64,000 nucleotides of DNA from Alphaproteobacteria bacterium. Lineage in GTDB: Bacteria; Pseudomonadota; Alphaproteobacteria; Rhodobacterales; Rhodobacteraceae. Both the position numbers and the translations under genes were made by a program. The notes beneath the pieces are model-generated. The model worked only from the letters and a program-made list of their open reading frames with translations, had not been told where the DNA came from and did not search any database. The stretch covers positions 310,001 through 374,000 of the forward strand of contig JAUHVR010000002.1 of assembly GCA_030424865.1 (NCBI GenBank), written 5' to 3'. How positions within the stretch are numbered: the stretch's first letter is position 1; every line of letters starts with the position of its first letter. Positions 17,254 to 24,936 of the stretch are shown here, piece after piece.

Positions 17254-18399
17254 TTAACGGGGCAGGGGGGTGGCGTGCTTGTTGTAGGGGCGCCAGTCGG
17301 TGATCTCGGGGTAGTACATTCCCCGCCATTTCCGCACACGCGGGTTCATCATGCGCCGCCACAGCGGCGGGATCATCGCGACCACGGTCATGACCGGATA
17401 GCCATAGGGCAGCTGCGGCGCATCTGCCAGCGTGTAGGTCTGCAACAGCGGAAACCGGCGGTCGGGCTTGTAGTGATGATCCGAATGGCGCTGCAGGTTG
17501 ATCAGCAGCCAGTTCGAGGCCTTGTGCGCCGCATTCCAGGAATGCCGGGGCTGCACATGTTCGTATTTCCCGTCACCCAGATGTTTGCGCGTCAGGCCGT
17601 AGTGTTCGATGTAGTTCACCAGCTCCAGCTGCCAGATCGCCACTCCGGCCTGCACCAGGAACAGCACCAGCCCGCCAAACCCGCCGATCATCAGCGCGAG
17701 CGTCAGCATCACGGCCTGCAGCGCCCAATAGCGCCAGAACGGGTTTGACCGATCCGTCCAGGGCTTGTCCTTGCGCGCCAGAAGCTTGGCTTCGGCCTTG
17801 AAGGCCGAGATCAGGCTTTGCCGCAGGACACGCGGATAAAAACGGTGGAACCCTTCGTTGTACCGCGCCGTGACAGGGTCGCGCGGGGTCCCGACATATA
17901 GGTGGTGCACCCGCAGATGCTCGCTGCGGAAGTGCGAATAAAGCACCATCGCCAGCAGGATATCGCCCAGCCAGCGTTCCTGGTTGTTCTTCTGGTGCAT
18001 CAGCTCGTGGCTGTAGTTGATCCCCACCGTGCCGCTGATCACGCCCATACCGAAGAAGATGCCGAATTTTTCCAATCCGTTCAGGTGATCGGCCCGGGTG
18101 ACGTACCAGATCAGCCCAAAGAGCGTCAGGAACTGCAACGGCACCCAGACCTTGGTGACCAGGGTGTACCATCTCAGCTGCTCGTCTTCGGTGCCCAGGT
18201 CCGCGTTGTCGGTGTTCAGCCCCAGAACCGTGTCCAAAGCAGAATAAAGCCCCCAGGCGCCAATCGGGGTCAGCAGAACCCACCAGCCGCCCTGCACGGC
18301 GCCCAGCCAGACCAAAGGGATCAAGGCCAGCGACAGCCAGAACGGCAGCGCCGCAAGCGGCTGTGCGACGGTTTCGGGGGACAGGGTGCGGGGCTGCAT
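17254..18399 (-). CDS. alkB: AlkB-like membrane monooxygenase (alkane 1-monooxygenase family)
   Basis: A 381-residue integral membrane di-iron hydroxylase with about six transmembrane segments. The histidine boxes are HELMHQ, SEHLRVHHLYVGTPRDP, and LQRHSDHHYKP, and the diagnostic NYIEHYGLTRK block is present. These enzymes hydroxylate the terminal methyl of alkanes using O2 and electrons from rubredoxin. Box 2 reads EHLRVHH instead of the usual EHxxGHH, which also occurs in XylM-like relatives, so the true substrate may not be an n-alkane. No rubredoxin or reductase gene is adjacent. The ATG at 18399 follows an AGAGGT; the in-frame 18456 start would lengthen the leader. Confidence 0.83.
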   Translation of the reverse strand: MQPRTLSPETVAQPLAALPFWLSLALIPLVWLGAVQGGWWVLLTPIGAWGLYSALDTVLGLNTDNADLGTEDEQLRWYTLVTKVWVPLQFLTLFGLIWYVTRADHLNGLEKFGIFFGMGVISGTVGINYSHELMHQKNNQERWLGDILLAMVLYSHFRSEHLRVHHLYVGTPRDPVTARYNEGFHRFYPRVLRQSLISAFKAEAKLLARKDKPWTDRSNPFWRYWALQAVMLTLALMIGGFGGLVLFLVQAGVAIWQLELVNYIEHYGLTRKHLGDGKYEHVQPRHSWNAAHKASNWLLINLQRHSDHHYKPDRRFPLLQTYTLADAPQLPYGYPVMTVVAMIPPLWRRMMNPRVRKWRGMYYPEITDWRPYNKHATPLPR

Positions 18400-18465
18400 C
18401 GGAACCTCTTGTCTGAGTGTTGCCGGACCATAGCCCGGCAACCGCCCCTCTGGCAAAAATGACGT

Positions 18466-19509
18466 TCAGGAACCTTGCGTCACGTCAAAGGCCTTGCGCA
18501 TCACCGTGGGCAGCGCGTCACGGTCAAATTCGTCGGCAGGCACAAAATGCCCGCGCTTGGGTTTCCGCTCCATCGGGACAAGCGCGGTCTTGACGGTCAG
18601 GCGAAGGTGGAAATGTGTGAAGGTGTGGCGCGCCTCGGCGTTCAGCGATTTCCACTCGGCCCGGATCGGGGGGTCCTCGGCGGGGGCCTCGTTCCAGTCC
18701 GAGCCCGGCCAGCCCAGCATGCCACCCAAAAGTCCCTTGTCGGGCCGCTGTTCCAGCAGCCAGGCCCCATCGACCCGCCGCGCCAGATAGGCGATGCCCA
18801 GCCGCGTCGGCTTGCGCTTTTTCGGTGTCTTCTTGGGCAGCTCTGCCGCTGTCCCCGCCGCCCAGGCCGCGCAATTGCGCCGCCACGGGCACAGCCCGCA
18901 GGCCGGGTTGCGCGGCGTGCAGATTGTGGCACCCAGGTCCATGACGGCCTGCGCATAATCGCCGGGGCGCGTGTCCGGCGTCAGGGCGGCGGCGTAATCC
19001 GTCAGCACGGGTTTTGACCCCGGCAGCGGCGCGTGTTCGTCATGCACCCGCGCCATGACGCGTTCAACATTGCCGTCAACAACCGTTTCGGGCAGGTCAA
19101 AGGCGATCGAGGCAATCGCCGCAGCCGTATAGGGCCCGACGCCAGGCAATGTCAGCAAATCTGCGTGATTGGCGGGAAAAACACCGTCAAATTCACGGGC
19201 CACCACCCGCGCGCATTTCAGCAGATTGCGGGCGCGGGCGTAGTAACCAAGACCGGCCCAGGCGGCCATGACCTCGGCATCTTCGGCTGCCGCCAGATCC
19301 TGAACCGTGGGCCAACGTGTTGTAAAGGCGTGGAAATAGTCCTTTACCGCCGCAACAGTGGTCTGTTGCAGCATGATCTCGGACATCCAGACGCGATAGG
19401 GATCGGGCACCTCTCCGGCCATGCGGCGCGCGGGGCTGACCCGCCAGGGCAGGTCGCGCGCGTGGCGATCGTACCACTCCAAAAGCTCGGTGGGGTCAAC
19501 AGCGGACAC
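18466..19509 (-). CDS. mutY: A/G-specific adenine DNA glycosylase
   Basis: A 347-residue DNA repair enzyme that removes adenine mispaired with 8-oxoguanine. It begins with LLEWYDRHARDLPWR, contains the catalytic EIMLQQTTVAAV segment (EIMLQQT includes the general-acid glutamate), the LPGVGPYTAAAI hairpin, and the [4Fe-4S] pattern C-x6-C-x2-C-x5-C in CTPRNPACGLCPWRRNC. The C-terminal NUDIX-like domain (GAWLLEQRPDKGLLGGMLGWPGS) reads 8-oxoG. The start is placed at GTG 19509, preceded by AAAGGA eight bases upstream; an ATG at 19569 would add 20 residues without family similarity. Divergent from dciA. Confidence 0.93.
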   Translation of the reverse strand: MSAVDPTELLEWYDRHARDLPWRVSPARRMAGEVPDPYRVWMSEIMLQQTTVAAVKDYFHAFTTRWPTVQDLAAAEDAEVMAAWAGLGYYARARNLLKCARVVAREFDGVFPANHADLLTLPGVGPYTAAAIASIAFDLPETVVDGNVERVMARVHDEHAPLPGSKPVLTDYAAALTPDTRPGDYAQAVMDLGATICTPRNPACGLCPWRRNCAAWAAGTAAELPKKTPKKRKPTRLGIAYLARRVDGAWLLEQRPDKGLLGGMLGWPGSDWNEAPAEDPPIRAEWKSLNAEARHTFTHFHLRLTVKTALVPMERKPKRGHFVPADEFDRDALPTVMRKAFDVTQGS

Positions 19510-19600
19510 GATGACAATCCTTTGATCACAATGGCGAGATTCCGGACTGGTGCCCGGCGGCATCGCCACTAGAATAGCGTTGACGAAAGGGATTCAACCC

Positions 19601-20104
19601 ATGAGCCAACGGCGCCCGACAACAAAAGGGTTTTCCAGCGCGGCAAGCCTGCTGCAACAGCGCATTCGCAAGGCCAGCGAGACCCGCGGCTTTGCGCAAT
19701 CGCGTGTGCTGACCCATTGGGCCGAGATCGCGGGCGAGGCCACGGCGGCCATCAGCCGCCCGGTCGAGATAAGCTATGGCCGGGGCGGCATGGGCGCGAC
19801 GCTGGTTCTGCTGACGACCGGAGCAAACGCGCCGATGCTTGAAATGCAGAAGGAACAGCTGCGCGAACGCGTCAACGCGGTCTATGGCTTCAACGCCATC
19901 GCGCGCATCCGCGTGACGCAAACCGCCGCCAGCGGTTTTGCCGAAGGTCAGGCGCAGTTCACCCCGGCCCCCAAGGCCAAACCCCGCCCAAACCCCGCCG
20001 CCCAGGCACAGGCCCAAAAGGCCGCTTGCCAGATCGGCGACTCCGATTTACGCGCTGCGCTAGAACGGCTTGGCGCGAACGTCATATCCAAATCACACCC
20101 CTGA
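19601..20104 (+). CDS. dciA: DUF721 / DciA-family protein
   Basis: A 167-residue protein. The N-terminal half has the DUF721 pattern LLQQRIRKASETRGFAQSRVLTHWAEIAGEATA and a hydrophobic LVLLTTGANAPMLEMQKEQL segment, followed by RERVNAVYGFNAIARIRV; the tail is low-complexity, rich in Ala, Pro and Lys. DciA proteins load the replicative helicase DnaB in bacteria lacking DnaC-type loaders. That role is inherited from the family and was not read directly. It is followed 36 bp later by the DsbA-like gene. The mutY, DUF721, DsbA order is typical of rhodobacterial genomes. Confidence 0.78.
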   Translation: MSQRRPTTKGFSSAASLLQQRIRKASETRGFAQSRVLTHWAEIAGEATAAISRPVEISYGRGGMGATLVLLTTGANAPMLEMQKEQLRERVNAVYGFNAIARIRVTQTAASGFAEGQAQFTPAPKAKPRPNPAAQAQAQKAACQIGDSDLRAALERLGANVISKSHP

Positions 20105-20140
20105 GCCGCCAAAACGGCGGACCCAAAAGAGGACATCGAG

Positions 20141-20809
20141 ATGACCCGTATCCTTACTGTTGCAGCCCTGGCCCTGGCGTTGGTCGCCGGTGGCAGCTGG
20201 CTTTTCATGTCGCAGGGCAGCAGCACCAATTCGACCAGCTTTGAATTGCCCGGCGCGGCCCACGCGCAAGAGGCAGGCGAGGTCGACACCAGCCAGATCG
20301 TCGAGATGATCATGGGGGCCGAGGACGCGCCGATCGAGATCATCGAATACGCCTCGTACACCTGCCCGCACTGCGGCAACTTCCACAATGGCCCGTTCAA
20401 GGACCTGAAGAAGGACTATATCGACACCGGCAAGGTGAAGTTCATCTACCGCGAAGTCTATTTCGACAAATACGGCATGTGGGCCTCGATGATCGCCCGC
20501 TGCGAGCCGACCAAGTTCTTTGGCATCACCGACCTGCTGTACAAAGGTCAGCAGACCTGGGCCCGCGCCGGAAGCGATGCGGCGATTGCAGGCGAGCTGC
20601 GCAAGATCGGCGCGCTGGCGGGCATTGCGCCCGAGCAGTTGGAGACCTGCCTGAGCGACGGCGCCAAGTTGCAGGCTCTGGTCGCCTGGTACCAGGAAAA
20701 CGCCACCGCGGATGGCGTGCGGTCGACCCCGTCCTTTGTGATCGACGGAGAGCTGTTCTCCAACATGGACTACAGCTCGTTCAAGGAATTGCTGGACGGC
20801 AAGCTGTAA
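20141..20809 (+). CDS. DsbA-family thioredoxin-fold protein
   Basis: A 222-residue secreted or membrane-tethered thiol oxidoreductase. An N-terminal hydrophobic segment (about residues 1-17) is followed by a linker and a DsbA domain with the active site YTCPHCGNFH, cysteines at 75 and 78. The insertion is helical and the cis-proline region is TPSFVIDGE. It should introduce or reshuffle disulphides in envelope proteins. In many roseobacters this gene precedes smc; here it is followed by a terminator and a different gene. Whether it is a signal-anchor or a cleaved periplasmic protein is uncertain. Confidence 0.87.
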   Translation: MTRILTVAALALALVAGGSWLFMSQGSSTNSTSFELPGAAHAQEAGEVDTSQIVEMIMGAEDAPIEIIEYASYTCPHCGNFHNGPFKDLKKDYIDTGKVKFIYREVYFDKYGMWASMIARCEPTKFFGITDLLYKGQQTWARAGSDAAIAGELRKIGALAGIAPEQLETCLSDGAKLQALVAWYQENATADGVRSTPSFVIDGELFSNMDYSSFKELLDGKL

Positions 20810-20834
20810 GTCATCCCTGTTGCGCGAAAAAAGG

Positions 20835-20864
20835 AAGACCGGGTGAAGAACCCGGTCTTTTTTT
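20835..20864 (+). terminator. Terminator after the DsbA-like gene
   Basis: Stem AAGACCGGG / CCCGGTCTT with a 7-base loop, followed by a run of Ts, starts 25 bases after the stop codon. Confidence 0.85.
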
Positions 20865-20981
20865 GTGCGCGGTCCTTTGTGCTCGACCTGGCAACCGCCA
20901 GCGCATGCGTTGGGGATTGGGACTATCTTTTTTCAGCGGTGTGTCGTGAAATGCATCGAGATTTTGGAAGCTGATGTGACC

Positions 20982-21635
20982 ATGGCAGACGACACCAAGC
21001 TGAACCCCGACCACCTGATCCGGACCGAGACTGAGTTGCGCGCCGCGTTCTCGGCCACGCATGATCTGGCGCTGAAGAAATGTCTTCCCCATGTCGACGC
21101 CCATGCCCGCGCGTTTATCGAACGCTCTCCGTTCCTGTGCATCGGCACCCAGTCCGAGGCATTGGGCGCGGATGTCAGTCCCCGTGGCGACCCGCGCGGC
21201 TTTGTGAAGGTGCTGGACGACAAGACGTTGCTGATCCCGGACAGACCCGGCAACAACCGGTTGGACACGCTGTCCAACATCATCGCGAACCCCAAGGTCG
21301 GCCTGCTGTTTCTGGTTCCGGGGTACGAAGAGACCATGCGCGTCAACGGCCGCGCCGTGCTGACCCGCGATCCTGAATTGCTGGCCGCGATGGCGGTGAA
21401 CGACCGTGTGCCCAAGCTGGCCATCGCGGTGCACGTCGACGAGGTGTTTATCCACTGCGCCAAGGCGCTGCGCCGGTCAAAGCTTTGGGATGCGGATCAG
21501 CATCAGGACCGATCCGAGATGCCCTCGCTGTTGAACATCATTCTGGACCAATCGGATGGCGTGCCCGACGACCCCGACGAGCTGAAAAAGCTCGACGAGG
21601 CGTTGGAGGAAAGCTACCGCAAATCGATGTATTAG
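20982..21635 (+). CDS. Pyridoxamine 5'-phosphate oxidase-family FMN-binding protein
   Basis: A 217-residue split-barrel flavin-binding protein. The motifs FLCIGTQSEALGADVSPRGDPRGFVKVLDDKTLLIPDRPGNNRLDTL (read in parts) and VGLLFLVPGYEETMRVNGRAVL match the PPOX-like MSMEG_1061 subgroup, not true PdxH. Activity is not established for the subgroup: flavin or F420-linked redox has been suggested. The ATG at 20982 is chosen; a GTG six bases earlier is possible. The stop codon lies inside a hairpin element (21632-21723) shared with the convergent neighbour. Confidence 0.75.
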   Translation: MADDTKLNPDHLIRTETELRAAFSATHDLALKKCLPHVDAHARAFIERSPFLCIGTQSEALGADVSPRGDPRGFVKVLDDKTLLIPDRPGNNRLDTLSNIIANPKVGLLFLVPGYEETMRVNGRAVLTRDPELLAAMAVNDRVPKLAIAVHVDEVFIHCAKALRRSKLWDADQHQDRSEMPSLLNIILDQSDGVPDDPDELKKLDEALEESYRKSMY

Positions 21636-21723
21636 AGCGAAATCGGTTTAACCTGAAACAAGATGCATCACGCAACGCGTTGAAATCTTTGATTTCAGGC
21701 AGCGTTTCGTGATTCAGCTCTAA
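21632..21723. repeat. TTAGAGC-bounded hairpin element between convergent genes
   Basis: The element begins TTAGAGC and ends GCTCTAA. Inside is a long hairpin: ATCACGCAACGC (21667-21678) pairs with GCGTTTCGTGAT (21702-21713) with one mismatch, and TGAAATC / GATTTCA (21681-21697) closes a TTT loop. The left end contains the stop codon of the PPOX gene and the right end lies 18 bases from the convergent stop. It resembles the 44226 element in end sequence and position. Confidence 0.6.
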
Positions 21724-21740
21724 CGATTTCTGCTCCGGGC

Positions 21741-22871
21741 TTAGCTCAGGTGATCGACCACCATCAGGTGCTGCGCCAGTGTCTGGACCTGCTCCATCAT
21801 CCGGCCCACCAGCTTGGGGTCCGATGGCGCGGCGCTGACGCCCGGCGAGATCTCGCGCGCGAGTACGGCCTCGACCGCCATCGAGACGGGCACCGAGACC
21901 AGACGCGCCATGGCTGACCCACGCGCATCACCCCAGGCATCCATCACCCAGGTCTTGTGCCAGACCGGCACGCCGTCGCGTTCGGCCTTGAGCGCAACAC
22001 ACAGGATCACGCGATCCGGCTCGCCCTCGGCATAGGCGTTTTCGGCCAGCAGTCCCTCGGCAATCTCGGCCAGACGTGCGTCCGAGGCATCGCCCACCTC
22101 GGCGAAGATATCCGCCCAGGCCTCGGCCCAGCCGTTCAGCCGCAGGGTGCCGCGGACGAAGTCCTTGACCTTCCACGCCGGGTCGAACTGGTAGTCCGCC
22201 ATGAAGGGCCGCGAGTCGCGGTTCGGATAGACCTCAAAGCTTTCCGGCGTGGGCAGCGGCGCGATGTAGTCGCTGATCGCGTCCCAGGGTCGCTGGACGT
22301 TCAGTTCGGAGAACTGCTTGATCGAGGTGCTGGGCGACCGCAGTGCTTTCAGCACGCCGACCGGGGCCCAGCTGAACTTGTAGCGAAAGGCGTTGGGTTC
22401 CTTGGGGACACCACCGCAGTAAGACGTGAAGCTGAGCACGTTTTCTGCGTCATACGCCCCGGACGCGCGGTAGTCCGCGACCAGATCATGCGCCATCAGG
22501 TGGTCGATGCCGGGATCAAGGCCAACCTCGTTCACAAGGCAGACGCCTGCCGCTTGTGCCTTGTCCCCAAGCGCCTTCATCTCGGGCGAAATATAGGACG
22601 AGCTGACAAAATGCGCGCTCTTGGCGATGGCAAGCTCGGCCAGCGGCACATGCCAATCGCCCGGCAGCATGGAAACGATCAGGTCGCCCGCGCTCAGCGC
22701 CTCGCCCAAGGTGTCGATGTCAAAGACCCGAATGTCCTGCGTCAGGTCGCCGACGGCGGCCTGGGCCTTGTCCAGTGTCCTGTTCCAGACGGTGACTTCG
22801 TGTCCCGCCTCGATAAGCCGACGCAGGCCGGGAATGGCCGAAAGGCCGGTGCCGCACCAATGGATCGTCAT
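21741..22871 (-). CDS. Saccharopine dehydrogenase family protein (Lys9-like)
   Basis: A 376-residue Rossmann enzyme starting MTIHWCGTGLSAIPGLRRL, with the nucleotide-binding GTGLSAIPG at the N-terminus. The segments LPGDWHVPLAELAI, HFVSSSYISPEMKAL and NEVGLDPGIDHLMA are typical of glutamate-forming saccharopine dehydrogenase or related Sacchrp_dh proteins. It would act between aminoadipate semialdehyde plus glutamate and saccharopine. It overlaps the upstream lysine-forming saccharopine dehydrogenase by four bases (ATGA), so the two enzymes work on the same intermediate and form an operon. Homospermidine-synthase-like relatives are the main alternative. Confidence 0.85.
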   Translation of the reverse strand: MTIHWCGTGLSAIPGLRRLIEAGHEVTVWNRTLDKAQAAVGDLTQDIRVFDIDTLGEALSAGDLIVSMLPGDWHVPLAELAIAKSAHFVSSSYISPEMKALGDKAQAAGVCLVNEVGLDPGIDHLMAHDLVADYRASGAYDAENVLSFTSYCGGVPKEPNAFRYKFSWAPVGVLKALRSPSTSIKQFSELNVQRPWDAISDYIAPLPTPESFEVYPNRDSRPFMADYQFDPAWKVKDFVRGTLRLNGWAEAWADIFAEVGDASDARLAEIAEGLLAENAYAEGEPDRVILCVALKAERDGVPVWHKTWVMDAWGDARGSAMARLVSVPVSMAVEAVLAREISPGVSAAPSDPKLVGRMMEQVQTLAQHLMVVDHLS

Positions 22872-23941
22872 GAACGTACCTTTGCAATGTGGGTGTTGAA
22901 ATCGGCCTCGGCCCGTGCCCAGACGCCGCCTGACAGGTCGTCCAGCGTCAGCAGGCTGGGCAGCAGTTGCGCCGCGAAGTCCTGCGAGCTTTCGACCGGC
23001 AGCAGCGAGGGCAGGTTGTCGATTGCCATCACATCAAGCGGCGGGGTGTCGTGCACCCGCAGGGCGGGCGCGGCCCAGTCGGTGACGCGGTCATAGACCT
23101 TGATCGGAGAGAAATCGCTGTCGGGATCGCAGGCGATGTCGCCGATGGCGGTCAGTTTGCGGTCGGCGGTTGTAGCATCGGCCGGCACAAAGACCGGCGT
23201 TCCCGGACGGGCAAGGATGCAGTTGAAGAACAGATCATGCGCCAGCACCTCGGGGAAGGGGCCGCCATGTGCTGTTTCGGCCATGTCCCATTTGGTCGTC
23301 TGAACATCCAGCGCCTCACACAGGTCCGCCGCGCCAGCGCCGACGCGCCCCAGCGCGCCGATCACGATGGCCGTGGGGCGGCGGGCGTCGCCCAGATCCG
23401 CGCGCAGATCCTCGATCAGCGCATCCGAGCTGGCGTAGGTCGCCACCGGTCCGCACAGCGCGCCGCGCTGTTGCGCCGCCCAGCATTTCAGCGTGACCGC
23501 AGCCCCGGCGTAACCCGCCCAATAGCCAAAGGCCGCAACACGGCGGCCCGTTTCTTCCGTCAGATACTCGATATCATAAAGCGTACCACCGCCGGCGTTG
23601 AAGCGCTGCAGCAGGACCTGTCCGGCGGGCTGGCCCTTGTAGGCGTGACCGAACATGACGTGGCGATGGGGCAGGGGCGTGCCATCCTCTGGCAGCTCTT
23701 TCAAGCCAAAGATGATCGCGTCGGCCGGGGCGTTGGGCCAGCTGGCTTCGGGCGCTATCTCGGCCCCGGCGTCGCGATATCCCTGCAGCGGGATCGCACG
23801 CGCGGTGCTGTCTTCGACAGTGACGCGAAAACCCTTGTCCAGCAAGGCTTTGACGCCGTCCGGGGTGATGCCGACACGTTCTTCGTTAGGGCGTTGTTCG
23901 GCGCGCACCCAGAGGTGCGTTGGGGAGTGATTCTCAGTCAT
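22868..23941 (-). CDS. Saccharopine dehydrogenase, lysine-forming type (Lys1-like)
   Basis: A 357-residue enzyme related to the AlaDH/PNT N-terminal fold. LWVRAEQRPNEERVGITPDGVKALLDKGFRV and VMFGHAYKGQPAGQ (lysine-binding region) match NAD-dependent Lys1, and VIGALGRVGAGAADLCEAL is the Rossmann motif. It interconverts saccharopine and NAD+ with lysine and 2-oxoglutarate. Together with the overlapping Lys9-like gene it gives both halves of the alpha-aminoadipate lysine route, in separate polypeptides rather than the fused LKR/SDH form. In bacteria this usually serves lysine catabolism or osmotic response; the direction here is inferred. Confidence 0.87.
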   Translation of the reverse strand: MTENHSPTHLWVRAEQRPNEERVGITPDGVKALLDKGFRVTVEDSTARAIPLQGYRDAGAEIAPEASWPNAPADAIIFGLKELPEDGTPLPHRHVMFGHAYKGQPAGQVLLQRFNAGGGTLYDIEYLTEETGRRVAAFGYWAGYAGAAVTLKCWAAQQRGALCGPVATYASSDALIEDLRADLGDARRPTAIVIGALGRVGAGAADLCEALDVQTTKWDMAETAHGGPFPEVLAHDLFFNCILARPGTPVFVPADATTADRKLTAIGDIACDPDSDFSPIKVYDRVTDWAAPALRVHDTPPLDVMAIDNLPSLLPVESSQDFAAQLLPSLLTLDDLSGGVWARAEADFNTHIAKVRS

Positions 23942-23974
23942 GCGGCGGACGCTAGACGAGTCCCCGGGGGCCGT

Positions 23975-24634
23975 CTAGACGTGCGTCCGCGCATGCGCGC
24001 GATCAGCACTTTCCAGATGCGGCGTTGCGTTGAATTGCGTCAGGCCCAGCCCCAGAGGCATCGGTTGCCAGCGATGAAGCGAGCTGTTCTGGATCGCCAG
24101 CGTCGCCTTGGACATTGCCATCAGGTCCAGCCCCATCGTCACCCGCATCGCCATACCGATCAGCCCACCCGAGGTCACCACAAGCGCGCGGCCCTGCCCC
24201 TCGGCGATCTCGGTCAGCACAGCGTCGACCCGCGCCTCGAAATCGGCAAAACGCTCGGGCGCGTTCACAATGCGGTCTTCTTGCCAATAGCCCATCAGCC
24301 GCGGGAAATGGCGTGCAAATTCTTCGGGCCCGCTTGGCATCGGCACGTCGTGTTGCTGGGCCAGAAGTTGCGCCATTGTAAAATACTGCAGCTCGTTCAG
24401 GCGCTCGTCAAAGACGACCTCGGTGGCGCTCGGCGCGCCTATGCCCTCGGCCGTTTCACGGTGCCGCCGCAGGGTGCCGCTGTAGACCCGGGCAAAGACC
24501 TCACCCGTGGCGCGCAGATGCTCGCCCAGCCATCGGGCCTGTTGCCAGCCAAGATCGCTCAGCCGGTCGTAATCCAGCTCATCCAGCGCAGCGCTGTTGG
24601 CTTGTCCGTGCCGGACAAGGGTCACGTGGGACAT
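23975..24634 (-). CDS. Histidine phosphatase family protein
   Basis: A 219-residue phosphoglycerate-mutase-like enzyme. The phosphoacceptor box LVRHGQAN is near the N-terminus, RLSDLGWQQARWLGEHL follows, and the acid box with YSGTLRRHRETAEGI precedes the catalytic region VVTSGGLIGMAMRV. Here VTSGG replaces the usual VxHGG/VTHGG, so the second catalytic histidine appears to be a serine. That weakens a simple phosphatase call. Substrate unknown. It lies between the Lys1-like gene (same strand) and the divergent small membrane protein. Confidence 0.78.
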   Translation of the reverse strand: MSHVTLVRHGQANSAALDELDYDRLSDLGWQQARWLGEHLRATGEVFARVYSGTLRRHRETAEGIGAPSATEVVFDERLNELQYFTMAQLLAQQHDVPMPSGPEEFARHFPRLMGYWQEDRIVNAPERFADFEARVDAVLTEIAEGQGRALVVTSGGLIGMAMRVTMGLDLMAMSKATLAIQNSSLHRWQPMPLGLGLTQFNATPHLESADRAHARTHV

Positions 24635-24777
24635 GGGTCAAAGCTCCTGAAGACCTGCGGTCTGCATAGGACAGCCACGCGGCTTCGGAAAGAGCGAATG
24701 CAGAAACGTCGCTTTTGCAAGCCAGGTTTGCTAGAATTCGCCCATTGTTTGAAACGCTTGAGCGATGGGAGGCTGCC

Positions 24778-24936
24778 ATGGATCCGATTACCCTGGCGTA
24801 TTATGGAATTGTTTGCGGTGCACTGGGCGCGGCCGCGCCGATGTTGGGCCATCCGCTGATCAGGTTCGCCATCGGCATCGCGGTTGGCGTGGTCGCCGTC
24901 TATCTGTTGCCAGCCGTGCATGTGTTGCTGGGATGA
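24778..24936 (+). CDS. Small membrane protein of unknown function
   Basis: A 52-residue hydrophobic protein with two predicted membrane helices (about residues 5-20 and 26-48), Gly/Ala-rich and ending HVLLG. The ATG is preceded by GGGAGG. Its stop overlaps the start of the TPR gene by four bases (ATGA), which supports it being real and translationally coupled. No domain recognised. Longer in-frame starts upstream are unlikely because they encode charged, non-membrane residues. Confidence 0.6.
   Translation: MDPITLAYYGIVCGALGAAAPMLGHPLIRFAIGIAVGVVAVYLLPAVHVLLG

Noticed and set aside
22967-24859. 630-codon forward open frame opposite the saccharopine dehydrogenase and phosphatase genes
   Set aside because: It spans two real antisense genes and an intergenic region, has no recognisable motif, and shows shadow composition rich in Arg, Gly and His.
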